DNA from: Bacteroidia bacterium
GTDB lineage: Bacteria; Bacteroidota; Bacteroidia; Bacteroidales; CAJPTX01
Length of the DNA stretch: 64,000 bases
Assembly (NCBI GenBank): GCA_905373475.1
Contig: CAJPTC010000011.1
Span: 1-64,000 of the forward strand
Direction of reading: 5' to 3'
Shown piece after piece: positions 17,709 through 27,337 of this stretch. Position 1 is the first letter of the stretch. Every line of letters begins with the position of its first letter. Both the position numbers and the translations under genes were made by a program. The notes beneath the pieces are model-generated. The model had not been told where the DNA came from and searched no databases. It saw only the letters and a list, made by a program, of their open reading frames with translations.

Positions 17709-18608
17709 ATGATCCGCATCCAAGCACTATGCAAACATTTCGGCAACAGACAAGTGCTCGATAACCTCAACCTAGAGGTCGAGAACGGGCAGATTATGGG
17801 GCTCTTGGGACCGAATGGGGCAGGCAAGTCTACAACTATGCGCATACTTACTGGCGCTATTGCCCCTAGCTCGGGCGAAGTGTACGTCAATGGTTATTCG
17901 GTGACAGGCGAGAACGATGCGTGGCGCGCCAAGTTAGGCTATCTTCCAGAGCAAAATCCGTTGTACTCCGAGCTATACACCTACGAATACCTCTATTACG
18001 TTGCGCAGCTTTACAAGCTAAAAGAAGCTCGGAAGCGCGTCGCAGAAATAGGGGAACTCACAGGACTGACCGAGATGCGAAATCGGCGCATCAAAATTCT
18101 TTCTAAGGGCTACAAACAGCGCGTGGGGCTGGCAGCTGCGCTCATTGCAGACCCTGAGACTCTTATCTTAGACGAGGCAACCAATGGGTTAGACCCCAAT
18201 CAGATTGTAGAGATACGGAACGTTATCAAGGAGGTGGGGAAACAGAAAGCCGTACTCTTTTCTACGCATATTATGCAAGAGGTAGAAGCGTTGTGCGACA
18301 GTGTGGCTATCATTCGCGAAGGGAAATTGGTAGCAGTGAGCTCTACCCACGAGCTCATGGCAACCCGCGATCGTCGTAGTTACGTCGTGGGTTTTGTTAC
18401 TTCTCCTACGGTTGAAGAACTTCGACAATGGTGTGTGGGTTCTAGTGTAGAACAAGAGTCCAATGGCGATTGGCTCATTCGCACCACAAGTAAAGAAGAT
18501 TTGCGCCCCATACTATTCCATCAGGCGAGTGCACACGGCTACACATTGCACACGCTTTATCAACGTAGCTCGCACCTCGAGGAGGTCTTTCGGACACTAA
18601 CGCTCTAG
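17709..18608 (+). CDS. gldA: GldA-like ABC transporter ATP-binding protein
   Basis: ATPase subunit of an ABC transporter, closest in my reading to GldA of the gliding-associated GldAFG family. The 299-aa protein has Walker A GPNGAGKST (about residues 37-45), a Q-loop near LPEQNPLYSEL, the signature LSKGYKQRVGLAAAL, Walker B LILDEATNGLDPNQ and H-loop FSTHIMQEVEALC, so all ATPase motifs are present. The usual Pro of the Walker B/D-loop (DEPTNGLD) is Ala here. The permease genes that should partner it are not in the window, and non-gliding Bacteroidota also have this protein, so motility is not implied. Confidence 0.88.
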   Translation: MIRIQALCKHFGNRQVLDNLNLEVENGQIMGLLGPNGAGKSTTMRILTGAIAPSSGEVYVNGYSVTGENDAWRAKLGYLPEQNPLYSELYTYEYLYYVAQLYKLKEARKRVAEIGELTGLTEMRNRRIKILSKGYKQRVGLAAALIADPETLILDEATNGLDPNQIVEIRNVIKEVGKQKAVLFSTHIMQEVEALCDSVAIIREGKLVAVSSTHELMATRDRRSYVVGFVTSPTVEELRQWCVGSSVEQESNGDWLIRTTSKEDLRPILFHQASAHGYTLHTLYQRSSHLEEVFRTLTL

Positions 18609-18778
18609 TTTCCTTGAGCAACTGGACGCGCCGATTGAGGCGAGCTATTCCCCAATACATATTGCCAAGTAGTTTGGTGTAAAAGACGAAACTTCGCATA
18701 GGGCGTTGTCATCTCGTCGTAAACATAGAATTCGTATCGCATAGCCTGTGGAACGAGATTGGCATTTTGCCAAATGTG

Positions 18779-18786
18779 TATTTTTG
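18779..18786 (+). promoter_or_regulatory. Candidate -7 promoter element for hisS
   Basis: TATTTTTG matches TAnnTTTG and lies 20 bases before the hisS ATG. The 195-base gap between gldA and hisS otherwise holds nothing recognisable. Confidence 0.45.
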
Positions 18787-18805
18787 TAGTACAAAAGGCA
18801 GACGT

Positions 18806-20290
18806 ATGGCAAAAATACAAGTATCCACTCCGAAGGGTGTCCGCGAGTTCTCGCCCAGCGAGACATTTCAGCGCAACGAACTGTTGACTTTTTTCAGAAC
18901 TCTCTTTGAGCGATATGGATTTTTACCCTTTGAGACGGGTGCTATGGAAAATCTCTCGGTGCTAGAAGGAAAATATGGCGAAGAGGGTGACCGTCTGCTG
19001 TTTCGCATTCTCAATTCGGGCGACTATCTGGATGGCGTGGAGGGCGATCCGCGCGAAATGCCTCGTAAAGAGCTAACACAGCGCATTTGTGAAAAGGGGC
19101 TACGGTATGATCTGACTGTTCCTTTTGCTCGCTATGTTGCCACACACTGGCAAGAATTACCTCACCCCTTCAAGCGATACCAAATTCAACCAGTATGGCG
19201 TGCAGACCGACCGCAAAAAGGGCGTTATCGCGAATTCTTACAATGCGATGTAGATATTGTAGGCTCTCAGTCGCTTATTAACGAAATTGAGCTACTGGGG
19301 CTTGTAGCCCAAGGCTTCTATGTACTCGGAATTCCTGTAGATATCCACGTCAACAGTCGTTTGATTTTAGAAGATATTGCTGAACGGATGGGGCATCCCG
19401 AATTGCTTGTCCCTATGACAGTGGCGCTAGACAAACTCGACAAGATTGGTGAAGAAGCGGTTGCAGAAGAGCTAGTAACCTTAGGCTTTGCTGCAGGGGA
19501 AGTGGATCACCTGCTTACGCTCTGTTCTGAAAAAAGCCTTGTAGGTGTTTTTATGCAACTCTTCGACTGGCTTCCTAAGACCCCTCAAGTTCGCAGACAT
19601 CTAGACGACCTCATCACCATTTTCGTTAGCCTACAGCCTGTTCTCATGGTACGGTGTGACCCCGAATGGAAAGGGGAGAACTTACCCCGTGCCTTTGAAC
19701 AGAGAATGGTAATTGACGATAGCCATTTCTGGCCAGAGCACGCTGCCGTACATTTTACTCCTTCGCTTGCACGAGGGTTGAGCTACTACACGGGGACAAT
19801 TTTTGAGGTTAAGGCGCGCGATACGGCAATGGGGTCTATTTGCGGTGGCGGGCGTTACGACAATCTTACAGAGATTTTCGGGCTCAAGGGGGTGAGCGGC
19901 GTCGGACTTTCTTTTGGTATAGAACGGATATACGACATTATGCTCGAAAGAAAAGTGTGGGATGCCGCTCCGTCTATGATAGACTGCCTATGTGGGTGCG
20001 AAGAAGAGGTATCGTTCTCGCTAGTACTCTACGTTGCAAATGTGGCACGTCAGACTGGGCTTCGTACGCTCGTTTTGCCCGATGCGATGAAGTTGAAAAA
20101 ACAGATGGAGTATGCCAACAAGCACAATATCCGTTGGGTAGTAGTAGCTATCAACCTCGATGCTTCCAATCCTGAGCCTATCTCCCTCAAGATCCGAGAT
20201 ATGGATTCGGGCGAAGAGTATACGGGCAATTGTGTTGAGGTGCTTGAAAAGATTTCCCAGATTACAAATAACGAATTAGAGAACAGATAA
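18806..20290 (+). CDS. hisS: Histidyl-tRNA synthetase
   Basis: Class II synthetase charging tRNA-His. The 494-aa sequence starts MAKIQVSTPKGVREF and shows motif 2-type YRADRPQKGRYREFLQCD, the histidine-specific GLSYYTGTIFEV and GGGRYDNL, and a C-terminal anticodon-binding domain. It is longer than the proteobacterial enzyme and resembles the Bacteroidota form. The ATG at 18806 is chosen over an upstream in-frame start because it begins the conserved N-terminus. It is 10 bases upstream of hutH and both share the downstream terminator, suggesting one transcript. Confidence 0.95.
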   Translation: MAKIQVSTPKGVREFSPSETFQRNELLTFFRTLFERYGFLPFETGAMENLSVLEGKYGEEGDRLLFRILNSGDYLDGVEGDPREMPRKELTQRICEKGLRYDLTVPFARYVATHWQELPHPFKRYQIQPVWRADRPQKGRYREFLQCDVDIVGSQSLINEIELLGLVAQGFYVLGIPVDIHVNSRLILEDIAERMGHPELLVPMTVALDKLDKIGEEAVAEELVTLGFAAGEVDHLLTLCSEKSLVGVFMQLFDWLPKTPQVRRHLDDLITIFVSLQPVLMVRCDPEWKGENLPRAFEQRMVIDDSHFWPEHAAVHFTPSLARGLSYYTGTIFEVKARDTAMGSICGGGRYDNLTEIFGLKGVSGVGLSFGIERIYDIMLERKVWDAAPSMIDCLCGCEEEVSFSLVLYVANVARQTGLRTLVLPDAMKLKKQMEYANKHNIRWVVVAINLDASNPEPISLKIRDMDSGEEYTGNCVEVLEKISQITNNELENR

Positions 20291-20300
20291 CTACGTGATC

Positions 20301-21806
20301 ATGAAGAACGTGTTTTATATTTCTCCCGAGCCATTGACCCTAGAACAACTAGGCGAGCTGTTAGCCTACCCGTCAATTCGCTTGGAACTATCGGCAGAGG
20401 CAGAAGCGCGCATTCAGAAGTGCCGCGACTACTTGGATCGGAAGATGGAACAAGAAGAGAAGCCTATCTATGGAATCACCACGGGTTTTGGCTCTCTTTG
20501 CAACCGTAGCATAAGCCGTGAGGAACTGACGACACTACAAGAGAATTTGGTGAAGTCGCATGCATGCAGCACTGGCGACGAGTTGAATCCCGACATCATT
20601 CGCCTGATGCTTATCCTTAAGGCGCATGCCCTCTCTTTGGGCAATTCGGGCGTGCAAATTGCAACAGTACATCGCATTCTAGATTTGTATAACAACGGCG
20701 TGCTCCCCGTAGTTTACGACCGGGGTTCACTCGGCGCTTCTGGCGACCTCGCACCACTTGCTAACCTTTTTCTCCCTCTCATTGGCTTGGGTGAGGTTCG
20801 TTTTGGTGGCGAGCGCAAACCTGCAGCAGAGGTATGCAGACACTTTGGCTGGGAATCCATAAAGCTACAATCGAAAGAGGGGTTGGCGCTCCTAAACGGA
20901 ACGCAGTTTATGAGTGCACACGGTGTGTATGCGTTGCTGCGCATCCGCCGTTTGTCGCAGTGGAGCGATATCATTGCAACACTTTCGCTCGAAGGGTTCG
21001 ACGGACGCAAAGAGCCGTTCCATCCGAATATTCAGACGGTACGTCCGCACGCAGGGCAAGCTGAAACAGCAGCTGCTATTCGTAAGTACCTAGAAGGTAG
21101 CGAGCTCATAGCACGCGAGAAAAAGCACGTACAAGATCCCTACTCTTTCCGTTGCGTGCCCCAGGTGCATGGGGCTTGCAAGGATGCGATTCATTATGCA
21201 GAACAAGTCGTACTGACCGAGATCAATTCGGTGACCGACAACCCTACGATATGGCCAGACGAAGATCTTATCATTTCGGGAGGCAACTTCCACGGAGAGC
21301 CCTTGGCGCTTACTTATGACTTTGTGGCAATGGCGGTTTCCGAGCTCTCTAACATCTCAGAGCGTCGCACTGCACAGCTCATTTTTGGTTTGCGCGATTT
21401 GCCCGAATTCTTGGTAGCAAAGCCAGGTTTGAACTCAGGCTTCATGATACCGCAATATGCGGCAGCGGCTATGGTAAGCCAGAATAAACAGCTTTGCACG
21501 CCCTCTAGTGTAGATTCGATCGTTTCCTCGAACGGACAAGAAGACCTAGTATCTATGGGCGCTAACGGCGCAACAAAACTCTTGCGCGTTGTAGACAACA
21601 CGGAACGTGTGTTAGCCATTGAGCTTATGAATGCAGCACAAGCTATTGAGTTCCGTCGTCCTGCGAAGAGTTCGCCGATTCTCGAGAAGATACTAGCAGC
21701 CTTCCGTGCTGTTGTGCCTGCTGTAGAAGTGGACAAGGTAATGTATACTGAAATCGAGCATAGTGTTGCTTTCTTGCGCAATACCAATCCTGCCGATTTT
21801 GTTTAA
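20301..21806 (+). CDS. hutH: Histidine ammonia-lyase
   Basis: Deaminates histidine to urocanate, first step of histidine degradation. The 501-aa sequence has the YGITTGFGSLCN segment, the Ala-Ser-Gly triad of the MIO cofactor in GSLGASGDLAPL (about residue 145) and the SVTDNPTIW region (begins EINSVTDNP). Length is standard. A GTG two codons upstream (20295) could also serve as start. No other hut genes are adjacent. The gene is directly after hisS, so both encode proteins that consume free histidine. Confidence 0.95.
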   Translation: MKNVFYISPEPLTLEQLGELLAYPSIRLELSAEAEARIQKCRDYLDRKMEQEEKPIYGITTGFGSLCNRSISREELTTLQENLVKSHACSTGDELNPDIIRLMLILKAHALSLGNSGVQIATVHRILDLYNNGVLPVVYDRGSLGASGDLAPLANLFLPLIGLGEVRFGGERKPAAEVCRHFGWESIKLQSKEGLALLNGTQFMSAHGVYALLRIRRLSQWSDIIATLSLEGFDGRKEPFHPNIQTVRPHAGQAETAAAIRKYLEGSELIAREKKHVQDPYSFRCVPQVHGACKDAIHYAEQVVLTEINSVTDNPTIWPDEDLIISGGNFHGEPLALTYDFVAMAVSELSNISERRTAQLIFGLRDLPEFLVAKPGLNSGFMIPQYAAAAMVSQNKQLCTPSSVDSIVSSNGQEDLVSMGANGATKLLRVVDNTERVLAIELMNAAQAIEFRRPAKSSPILEKILAAFRAVVPAVEVDKVMYTEIEHSVAFLRNTNPADFV

Positions 21807-21823
21807 TCAGAGAACTGCAATGT

Positions 21824-21859
21824 TAGGGGTGTAGCAAGTGGCTATACCCCTATTTTTTT
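21824..21859 (+). terminator. Rho-independent terminator after hisS-hutH
   Basis: Stem TAGGGGTGTAGC (21824-21835) pairs with 21841-21852 with one G-U pair, followed by seven T. It lies 17 bases after the hutH stop. Confidence 0.85.
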
Positions 21860-21876
21860 ACAGTGCAACAAGAACA

Positions 21877-22308
21877 ATGAGCCGTATTCTGGCGTTGGAT
21901 ATAGGACAGAAGCGCACGGGCATTGCTGTTACAGACCCGCAACAAATTATAGCTTCGGGGCTCTGTATGCAGCCTACTCACGAAGTTGTGAACTACTTGA
22001 AGCGTTACATGGCAGAGAACGAAGTGGAAGCCATTGTAGTAGGGCAACCCTCTACAGTACACGGTACTCCCTCGGAATCTATGCAATACATTACGCCGCT
22101 TGTGACCCACATTCGTCGAACTTTCCCTACGCTTCGTATAGAGATGTACGACGAACGCTTTACGTCACACCTCGCACAACAAGCAATTTTGGAAAGCGGC
22201 GCACGAAAAAAACAGCGGCAAGATAAGGGACTAGTAGATATGGTGAGCGCCGTGATCATCTTACAGTCCTATCTGGAAGCACGCGCTTGGGAGAGATCGA
22301 GAGAATGA
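21877..22308 (+). CDS. ruvX: Putative Holliday junction resolvase, YqgF/RuvX family
   Basis: A 143-aa RNase H-fold protein of the YqgF/RuvX family, implicated in pre-16S rRNA processing or junction resolution. Motifs are ALDIGQKRTGIAVTD at the N-terminus, VVGQPSTVHGTPS in the middle and YDERFTS, with the conserved catalytic acids. The ATG at 21877 begins the family N-terminus; a GTG 13 codons upstream lies in the terminator and is not used. Its stop overlaps the def start (ATGA), so translation is coupled. Confidence 0.93.
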   Translation: MSRILALDIGQKRTGIAVTDPQQIIASGLCMQPTHEVVNYLKRYMAENEVEAIVVGQPSTVHGTPSESMQYITPLVTHIRRTFPTLRIEMYDERFTSHLAQQAILESGARKKQRQDKGLVDMVSAVIILQSYLEARAWERSRE

Positions 22309-22853
22309 GACCAATCTATGTTTATGGCTCTGCGGTACTGCGGCAGGTTGCCAAGCCTATTGATGCCAATTATCCGAACCTGAAGGAGCTCATTGCGGAA
22401 ATGTTTGAGAGTATGGAAAAGTCTGATGGTATAGGGCTAGCAGCGCCGCAGATAGGGCTCTCAATACGTCTCTTTGTGGTAGATGCTACCGCCTTTGCTG
22501 AAGAGAGCCCTGAACTTAAGGAGTTCCGCAAACCGTTTATCAACGCACAGATCTTGGAGCGCGGCACGGAGACGGTTAGCTTCAACGAAGGATGTCTGAG
22601 CTTGCCTGGCATACATGGCGATGTAATACGCCCTACAACCATCCGTATGAGCTATTGCGACGAGGATTTTGTACAGCATGAAGAAACCTTTTCGGGTATT
22701 GTGGCACGCATCATCCAACACGAGTACGACCATATAGACGGCAAGCTATTCGTTGACCATTTCTCGGCGGTAAAAAAGCGCCTAATCCAGTCAAAACTAA
22801 AGAATATCGCGCGTGGCATTTTTAACGCCGAATACCCCTGCAAAATAGAATAG
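22305..22853 (+). CDS. def: Peptide deformylase
   Basis: Removes the formyl group from nascent proteins. The 182-aa protein has the three family motifs: GIGLAAPQIG (about residues 43-52), EGCLSLPG (about 97-104) and QHEYDHIDG (about 138-146), whose Cys and two His bind the metal. The start overlaps the ruvX stop by 4 bases. Downstream comEC starts 27 bases later on the same strand. Confidence 0.96.
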   Translation: MRPIYVYGSAVLRQVAKPIDANYPNLKELIAEMFESMEKSDGIGLAAPQIGLSIRLFVVDATAFAEESPELKEFRKPFINAQILERGTETVSFNEGCLSLPGIHGDVIRPTTIRMSYCDEDFVQHEETFSGIVARIIQHEYDHIDGKLFVDHFSAVKKRLIQSKLKNIARGIFNAEYPCKIE

Positions 22854-22880
22854 TCTGTCTCACGCCTACCCCATTGCTGC

Positions 22881-25058
22881 ATGCGAAACAGGCACGAATC
22901 TGGAATTTTGCAGTTGGGTGGCATGCAGACCTCCGAGCCTATGGAGGCTAGCATTGCGCAGGCATTACGACCGCTTCCATCTGAACATCGGCAGGTGGGC
23001 AAAATTTGGGCAGTGGGACTCGCCCTTGCTTTTATTGTAGGCATTGTATGCGGGCTTAACGGTATTATCGTAGTAAACGGTAGTGCCGTTTTTCTTTTAG
23101 CATGCGCTCTATTTCTCGAACTTGCGTGCAGGTATTTTTATACTTCCCACACACCAGCCCTTACTTTTGTACTCGTGCTTCTCTTTATGTTCGCTGTGGG
23201 CGCAGAACGAAGCGGGAAGATCTTCGTTTACAACCACCAAGCTACTCCGCCGCCACATAAAACGACCGCAATATTTGTAGTAACTGGAGCTGCTACACCT
23301 ACTGCACAGAGTTACTCGTATCCCGTACGTCTCTGTGCCACTCTGGATAGCGGCAGGCAAACAGACTATTCCATCTGGGGGCGAATTCTATTCAGTAAGA
23401 AGGATTCGATCGGTACAACCATTGTTTGTGGCAGCCAGCTTTTGGCGGAGGTCGATTTTAGGCGAGATACGGGGCGTAATCCCAATAGTTTTGATTTTGT
23501 TGCATGGCAGCGACGGCGTGGCGAACTCTTTACGGGGCGCGTAGTGCTTCATTCGGCAAAAATCCTAGGTACAGACTCCACGCTTCTCTTTCGTCCTTCC
23601 GATGTGCTACGGTCTCGCATTATCGAACGGTTTGCTAAAGCGGGAGTACATGGTGATGCATTAGAACTCGTGAAAGCTATGAGTATAGGCGTACGCGAAG
23701 AATTATCGGGCGGGGTACGAACTCAATTTAGTCGTTCGGGAATTGCGCACTTGCTCGCTCTTTCTGGTCTACACGTGGGCTTCGTCTACGCAATATTCGC
23801 CTTCTTCTCACATCTTATTTCATCCGACCGTCTTTTCAAACGCTTAGTACGCGAACTATTCCCCCTGCTCGCTACTTGGAGCTTCGTGCACCTAGCTGGT
23901 GCAAGCCCCTCTCTACTCCGCGCAGCTATCATGCTATCAGTCTGGGGCGTAAGTCGTATTTTCTTTCTCCGCAGTCATTCTATTGACGTACTCTCCATTG
24001 CAGCCATTCTTATTCTTTGGCTCAGTCCTGCTTCGTTGTACGACCTCGGTTTCCAACTCTCCTTTAGTGCTCTGCTGGGCATTCTATTATTTTACCCATC
24101 GTTCTCCCCTTACACTCATACGCGCTATAAGGTCATTACGTGGTGTATACAACTTCTTACCCTCTCCCTTTGTGCACAACTTGGCACACTTCCCATTATC
24201 TTACACACTTTCGGCACGCTTCCCCTACTGTCTCTTTTCACGAACCTACTTGCTATCCCGCTCGCAGCACTCATTGTTCCTATTGCTCTGCTCGTGGGGC
24301 TGCTTCCCGTGGGTAGCGTAGTAGCACATTGCGGAGGCTTCCTCCTACAACTATTCGCCAATCTCTTACTCGGCACTGCCGAACAGGTAGCTACTCTACC
24401 AGCCGTAACCCTTACAGGGCTGCGAATACCGACCTATATGGGCTGGTTACTTAGCGGAGTTTTATTGTTTGCGGGCATCTTTTTCACATTTCGGAAACGT
24501 TACGCCATAATGGCCTCTTTGCTCCTGCTAGGAGTATTTGTAGGAGCTACGTTCTTTGAAACCGTGAGAATGCAGACGACGAAAGAATGGGTTATCTACC
24601 AACAAAGCCATGGAACAGTGTTGAGTTTTCGCGATGGTAGGCGCATAGAGGGTATTTATTTTCAGAATAGAGAGAGTGCAACGCGCCATATTACACAATA
24701 TGCCGAGAGTGTTTGGGGTGCAAACGTACAGATAGATAGTGCTACAACTACTGCTATTATTTCTCCTACATCGTATGGTTTCACGATCCATACGCCTTTA
24801 CGCATTGCCATTCCTTTAGGTAATGGCGCTCCCTCTATGCAAGAGAAACCCATTACGACGGATGTACTCCTACTTACCTACGGTTGCCAGTGGCGCATTG
24901 CCGAACTTTTAGCACACTTCACACCGCACGAAGTCGTAATTGATGGCTTCTACCCTCGCAGGCTCTTAGAGACAGCTAGGCAAGAATTTGCGACACGAGG
25001 CATACGAGTACATAGTACGCGCTCTGAAGGAGCATGGGTCTATACCCAGAAGAGGTAA
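22881..25058 (+). CDS. ComEC/Rec2-family inner-membrane protein
   Basis: A 725-aa polytopic membrane protein of the ComEC/Rec2 competence family, which in transformable bacteria forms the DNA channel. Features are two N-terminal membrane helices, a small soluble domain (about residues 110-250, with GRNPNSFDF), and the Competence domain with ALSGLHVGFVYAIF and PSLLRAAIML followed by several membrane helices. The C-terminal 150 residues lack the HxHxDH metal-binding motif of the beta-lactamase-like domain found in long ComEC proteins. Function in DNA uptake is uncertain, since many non-competent Bacteroidota have it. It lies 27 bases after def. Confidence 0.88.
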   Translation: MRNRHESGILQLGGMQTSEPMEASIAQALRPLPSEHRQVGKIWAVGLALAFIVGIVCGLNGIIVVNGSAVFLLACALFLELACRYFYTSHTPALTFVLVLLFMFAVGAERSGKIFVYNHQATPPPHKTTAIFVVTGAATPTAQSYSYPVRLCATLDSGRQTDYSIWGRILFSKKDSIGTTIVCGSQLLAEVDFRRDTGRNPNSFDFVAWQRRRGELFTGRVVLHSAKILGTDSTLLFRPSDVLRSRIIERFAKAGVHGDALELVKAMSIGVREELSGGVRTQFSRSGIAHLLALSGLHVGFVYAIFAFFSHLISSDRLFKRLVRELFPLLATWSFVHLAGASPSLLRAAIMLSVWGVSRIFFLRSHSIDVLSIAAILILWLSPASLYDLGFQLSFSALLGILLFYPSFSPYTHTRYKVITWCIQLLTLSLCAQLGTLPIILHTFGTLPLLSLFTNLLAIPLAALIVPIALLVGLLPVGSVVAHCGGFLLQLFANLLLGTAEQVATLPAVTLTGLRIPTYMGWLLSGVLLFAGIFFTFRKRYAIMASLLLLGVFVGATFFETVRMQTTKEWVIYQQSHGTVLSFRDGRRIEGIYFQNRESATRHITQYAESVWGANVQIDSATTTAIISPTSYGFTIHTPLRIAIPLGNGAPSMQEKPITTDVLLLTYGCQWRIAELLAHFTPHEVVIDGFYPRRLLETARQEFATRGIRVHSTRSEGAWVYTQKR

Positions 25059-25195
25059 AACTAGACCCAAAGAACTCTTTTGCCGCGTCTAAACGTCTGT
25101 GGTGTCAAAGTGACATCTTTGGTCTGCTGGCATACGCATTGCAAATAAAGAGGGCAAACGATTGAAAGCAAGCAAACGAAAGGAGAAATAATACA

Positions 25196-27091
25196 ATGGG
25201 TAAGATAATTGGTATAGACTTGGGAACCACGAACTCGTGTGTTGCCGTGATGGAAGGTAACGAACCTATCGTCATCACCAATAGCGAGGGAAAGCGGACT
25301 ACCCCGTCTGTAGTGGCTTTTGTAGATAACGGCGAACGTAAGATAGGAGATCCTGCGAAGCGTCAGGCTATTACGAACCCGAAACGCACGATCTTCTCGA
25401 TTAAACGTTTTATGGGTGAAACTTACGACCAAGTACAACGCGAGATCTCGCAGGTACCGTATACAGTAGAACGTGGCGACAACAACACGCCTCGTGTGGT
25501 AATTGACGGTCGTCAGTACTCGCCGCAAGAAATCTCGGCTATGATTCTTCAGAAGATGAAGAAGACGGCTGAAGACTTCCTAGGTCAAGAGGTAACCGAA
25601 GCCGTGATTACAGTACCCGCCTACTTCAGCGATTCGCAGCGTCAGGCGACGAAGGAAGCAGGCGAAATTGCAGGACTCACAGTAAAACGTATCATAAATG
25701 AACCTACGGCTGCCGCCTTAGCTTATGGGCTAGACAAGCAGCACAAAGATCAGAAAATTGCGGTCTTCGACCTTGGTGGCGGTACGTTCGATATTTCGGT
25801 ACTCGAACTTAACGAAGGGCTCTACGAAGTAAAATCGACAAACGGTGATACGCACCTTGGAGGCGATGACTTTGACCAGAAGGTAATCGACTGGTTGGCA
25901 GATGAGTTCAAGAAAGACGAAGGGATAGACCTTCGTAAAGACCCGATGGCGTTACAACGTCTGAAGGAAGCGGCAGAAAAGGCTAAGATCGAGTTGAGTG
26001 CGAGCGCAGAGACCGAAATCAACTTGCCATATATCATGGCAGTAGATGGAATGCCCAAACACTTGGTACGCAAACTGACACGCGCTAACTTTGAGAAGCT
26101 TTGCGATAGCTTAATCCAAGCTACTCTCGAGCCCTGTCGGAAGGCTTTGCAGGATGCTCACCTGAATCCAAGCGATATTGATGAAGTGATCTTGGTGGGA
26201 GGTAGTACGCGTATTCCTGCTATCCAACAGATTGTAGAAAAATTCTTCGGCAAAGCGCCTCACAAGGGTGTAAACCCTGACGAGGTAGTGGCAGTAGGCG
26301 CTGCAATCCAAGGTGGTGTTTTGGCGGGCGATGTAAAGGATGTCCTCTTGTTGGATGTTACCCCGCTTTCTTTGGGTATTGAGACGATGGGCGGTGTTTT
26401 CACTAAGCTGATAGATGCGAATACGACCATCCCTGCACATAAGTCGGAAGTCTTCTCTACGGCGTCTGATAATCAACCCTCAGTAGAAATCCACGTACTG
26501 CAAGGTGAACGTTCGATGGCGCGTGACAACAAGACGCTAGGGCGTTTCAACCTAGATGGTATCCGCCCCGCTCCACGTGGCGTACCACAGATCGAAGTCT
26601 CGTTTGATATTGATGCGAATGGTATTTTGAACGTCTCGGCTCGTGACAAAGATACGGGCAAGGAACAGAAGATTCGTATTGAAGCAAGCTCGGGGCTTTC
26701 GGAATCGGAAATTGCGCGTATGCGTGACGAGGCAAAGGCAAACGAAGCGGCAGACAAGCAGGCTCGTGAGCGTGTTGATAAACTAAATAAGGCGGATAGT
26801 GTGATCTTCCAAAGTGAAAAGCAATTGAAAGAAGTGGGCGACAAGCTATCGGCTGCCAACAAGTCGGCGATAGAAAAAGCAGTTGCCAACCTCAAGGAAG
26901 CACATGAAAAGCAGAATGTAGACGCTCTCGAAGGCTTGATAGACCAAGTAAACAATGCTTGGCAAGCGGCAGCGCCCGATATGCAGAATGCCTCGAGCAG
27001 CGGTAACGCGGAACAAAGCACAAATACGTCGGGAGCAAACGACACCAAGGACGGTGAAGTAACCGACGTAGATTTTGAAGAAGTGAAGTAG
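25196..27091 (+). CDS. dnaK: Molecular chaperone DnaK (Hsp70)
   Basis: ATP-dependent chaperone, working with DnaJ and GrpE (neither in the window). The 631-aa sequence has [13 protein letters not shown] at the N-terminus, [25 protein letters not shown] and the substrate-binding domain from about residue 385 ([16 protein letters not shown]). The C-terminal tail is Ser/Asn/Asp-rich and ends DVDFEEVK, typical for DnaK. An AAAGGAG ribosome binding site lies 11 bases before the ATG. It is monocistronic with a terminator. Confidence 0.98.
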   Translation: MGKIIGIDLGTTNSCVAVMEGNEPIVITNSEGKRTTPSVVAFVDNGERKIGDPAKRQAITNPKRTIFSIKRFMGETYDQVQREISQVPYTVERGDNNTPRVVIDGRQYSPQEISAMILQKMKKTAEDFLGQEVTEAVITVPAYFSDSQRQATKEAGEIAGLTVKRIINEPTAAALAYGLDKQHKDQKIAVFDLGGGTFDISVLELNEGLYEVKSTNGDTHLGGDDFDQKVIDWLADEFKKDEGIDLRKDPMALQRLKEAAEKAKIELSASAETEINLPYIMAVDGMPKHLVRKLTRANFEKLCDSLIQATLEPCRKALQDAHLNPSDIDEVILVGGSTRIPAIQQIVEKFFGKAPHKGVNPDEVVAVGAAIQGGVLAGDVKDVLLLDVTPLSLGIETMGGVFTKLIDANTTIPAHKSEVFSTASDNQPSVEIHVLQGERSMARDNKTLGRFNLDGIRPAPRGVPQIEVSFDIDANGILNVSARDKDTGKEQKIRIEASSGLSESEIARMRDEAKANEAADKQARERVDKLNKADSVIFQSEKQLKEVGDKLSAANKSAIEKAVANLKEAHEKQNVDALEGLIDQVNNAWQAAAPDMQNASSSGNAEQSTNTSGANDTKDGEVTDVDFEEVK

Positions 27092-27120
27092 TTTGCTTGC
27101 CGTTAGATAGGTTCAGATAT

Positions 27121-27157
27121 AGCGCAGCAGATCATAAGATCTGTTGCGCTTTTTTTA
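27121..27157 (+). terminator. Rho-independent terminator after dnaK
   Basis: Stem AGCGCAGCAGAT (27121-27132) pairs with 27139-27150 with a G-U pair, followed by a T run to 27157. It lies 30 bases beyond dnaK. Confidence 0.9.
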
Positions 27158-27282
27158 TGGGATAGTCCTGATAATGATTCTTTATGCTGGAAAGCTCGCA
27201 AGCGTTTAATGACGTAAACGGAAATGAAAAACGGAAGATATTGAAAATCAATGATGTTGCGGGTATTGTGCTTTGCCCAAAA

Positions 27283-27330
27283 CTAGTTCCTTGCCAGAGG
27301 TAGTTTTCTCTCTGCCATTTTCGTGATGGT
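27283..27330 (-). pseudogene. 5' remnant of another AAA/PD-(D/E)XK family gene
   Basis: On the minus strand, beginning 20 bases past the copy 2 stop, the sequence reads MAERKLPLARN and then a stop. The first seven codons and the bases just before the ATG match the copy 2 start region (27296-27330 against 28926-28960, only a few differences). After codon 7 the similarity ends at once, and the body of the gene is absent. This is best read as what is left of a tandem copy after deletion. The bases 27158-27282 show no recognisable coding content. Confidence 0.65.
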
Positions 27331-27337
27331 GGTATTA

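Noticed and set aside
26473..27048. 191-codon minus-strand frame inside dnaK
   Set aside because: Ser/Ala-rich antisense shadow of the dnaK C-terminal part; no start signal or family motif.
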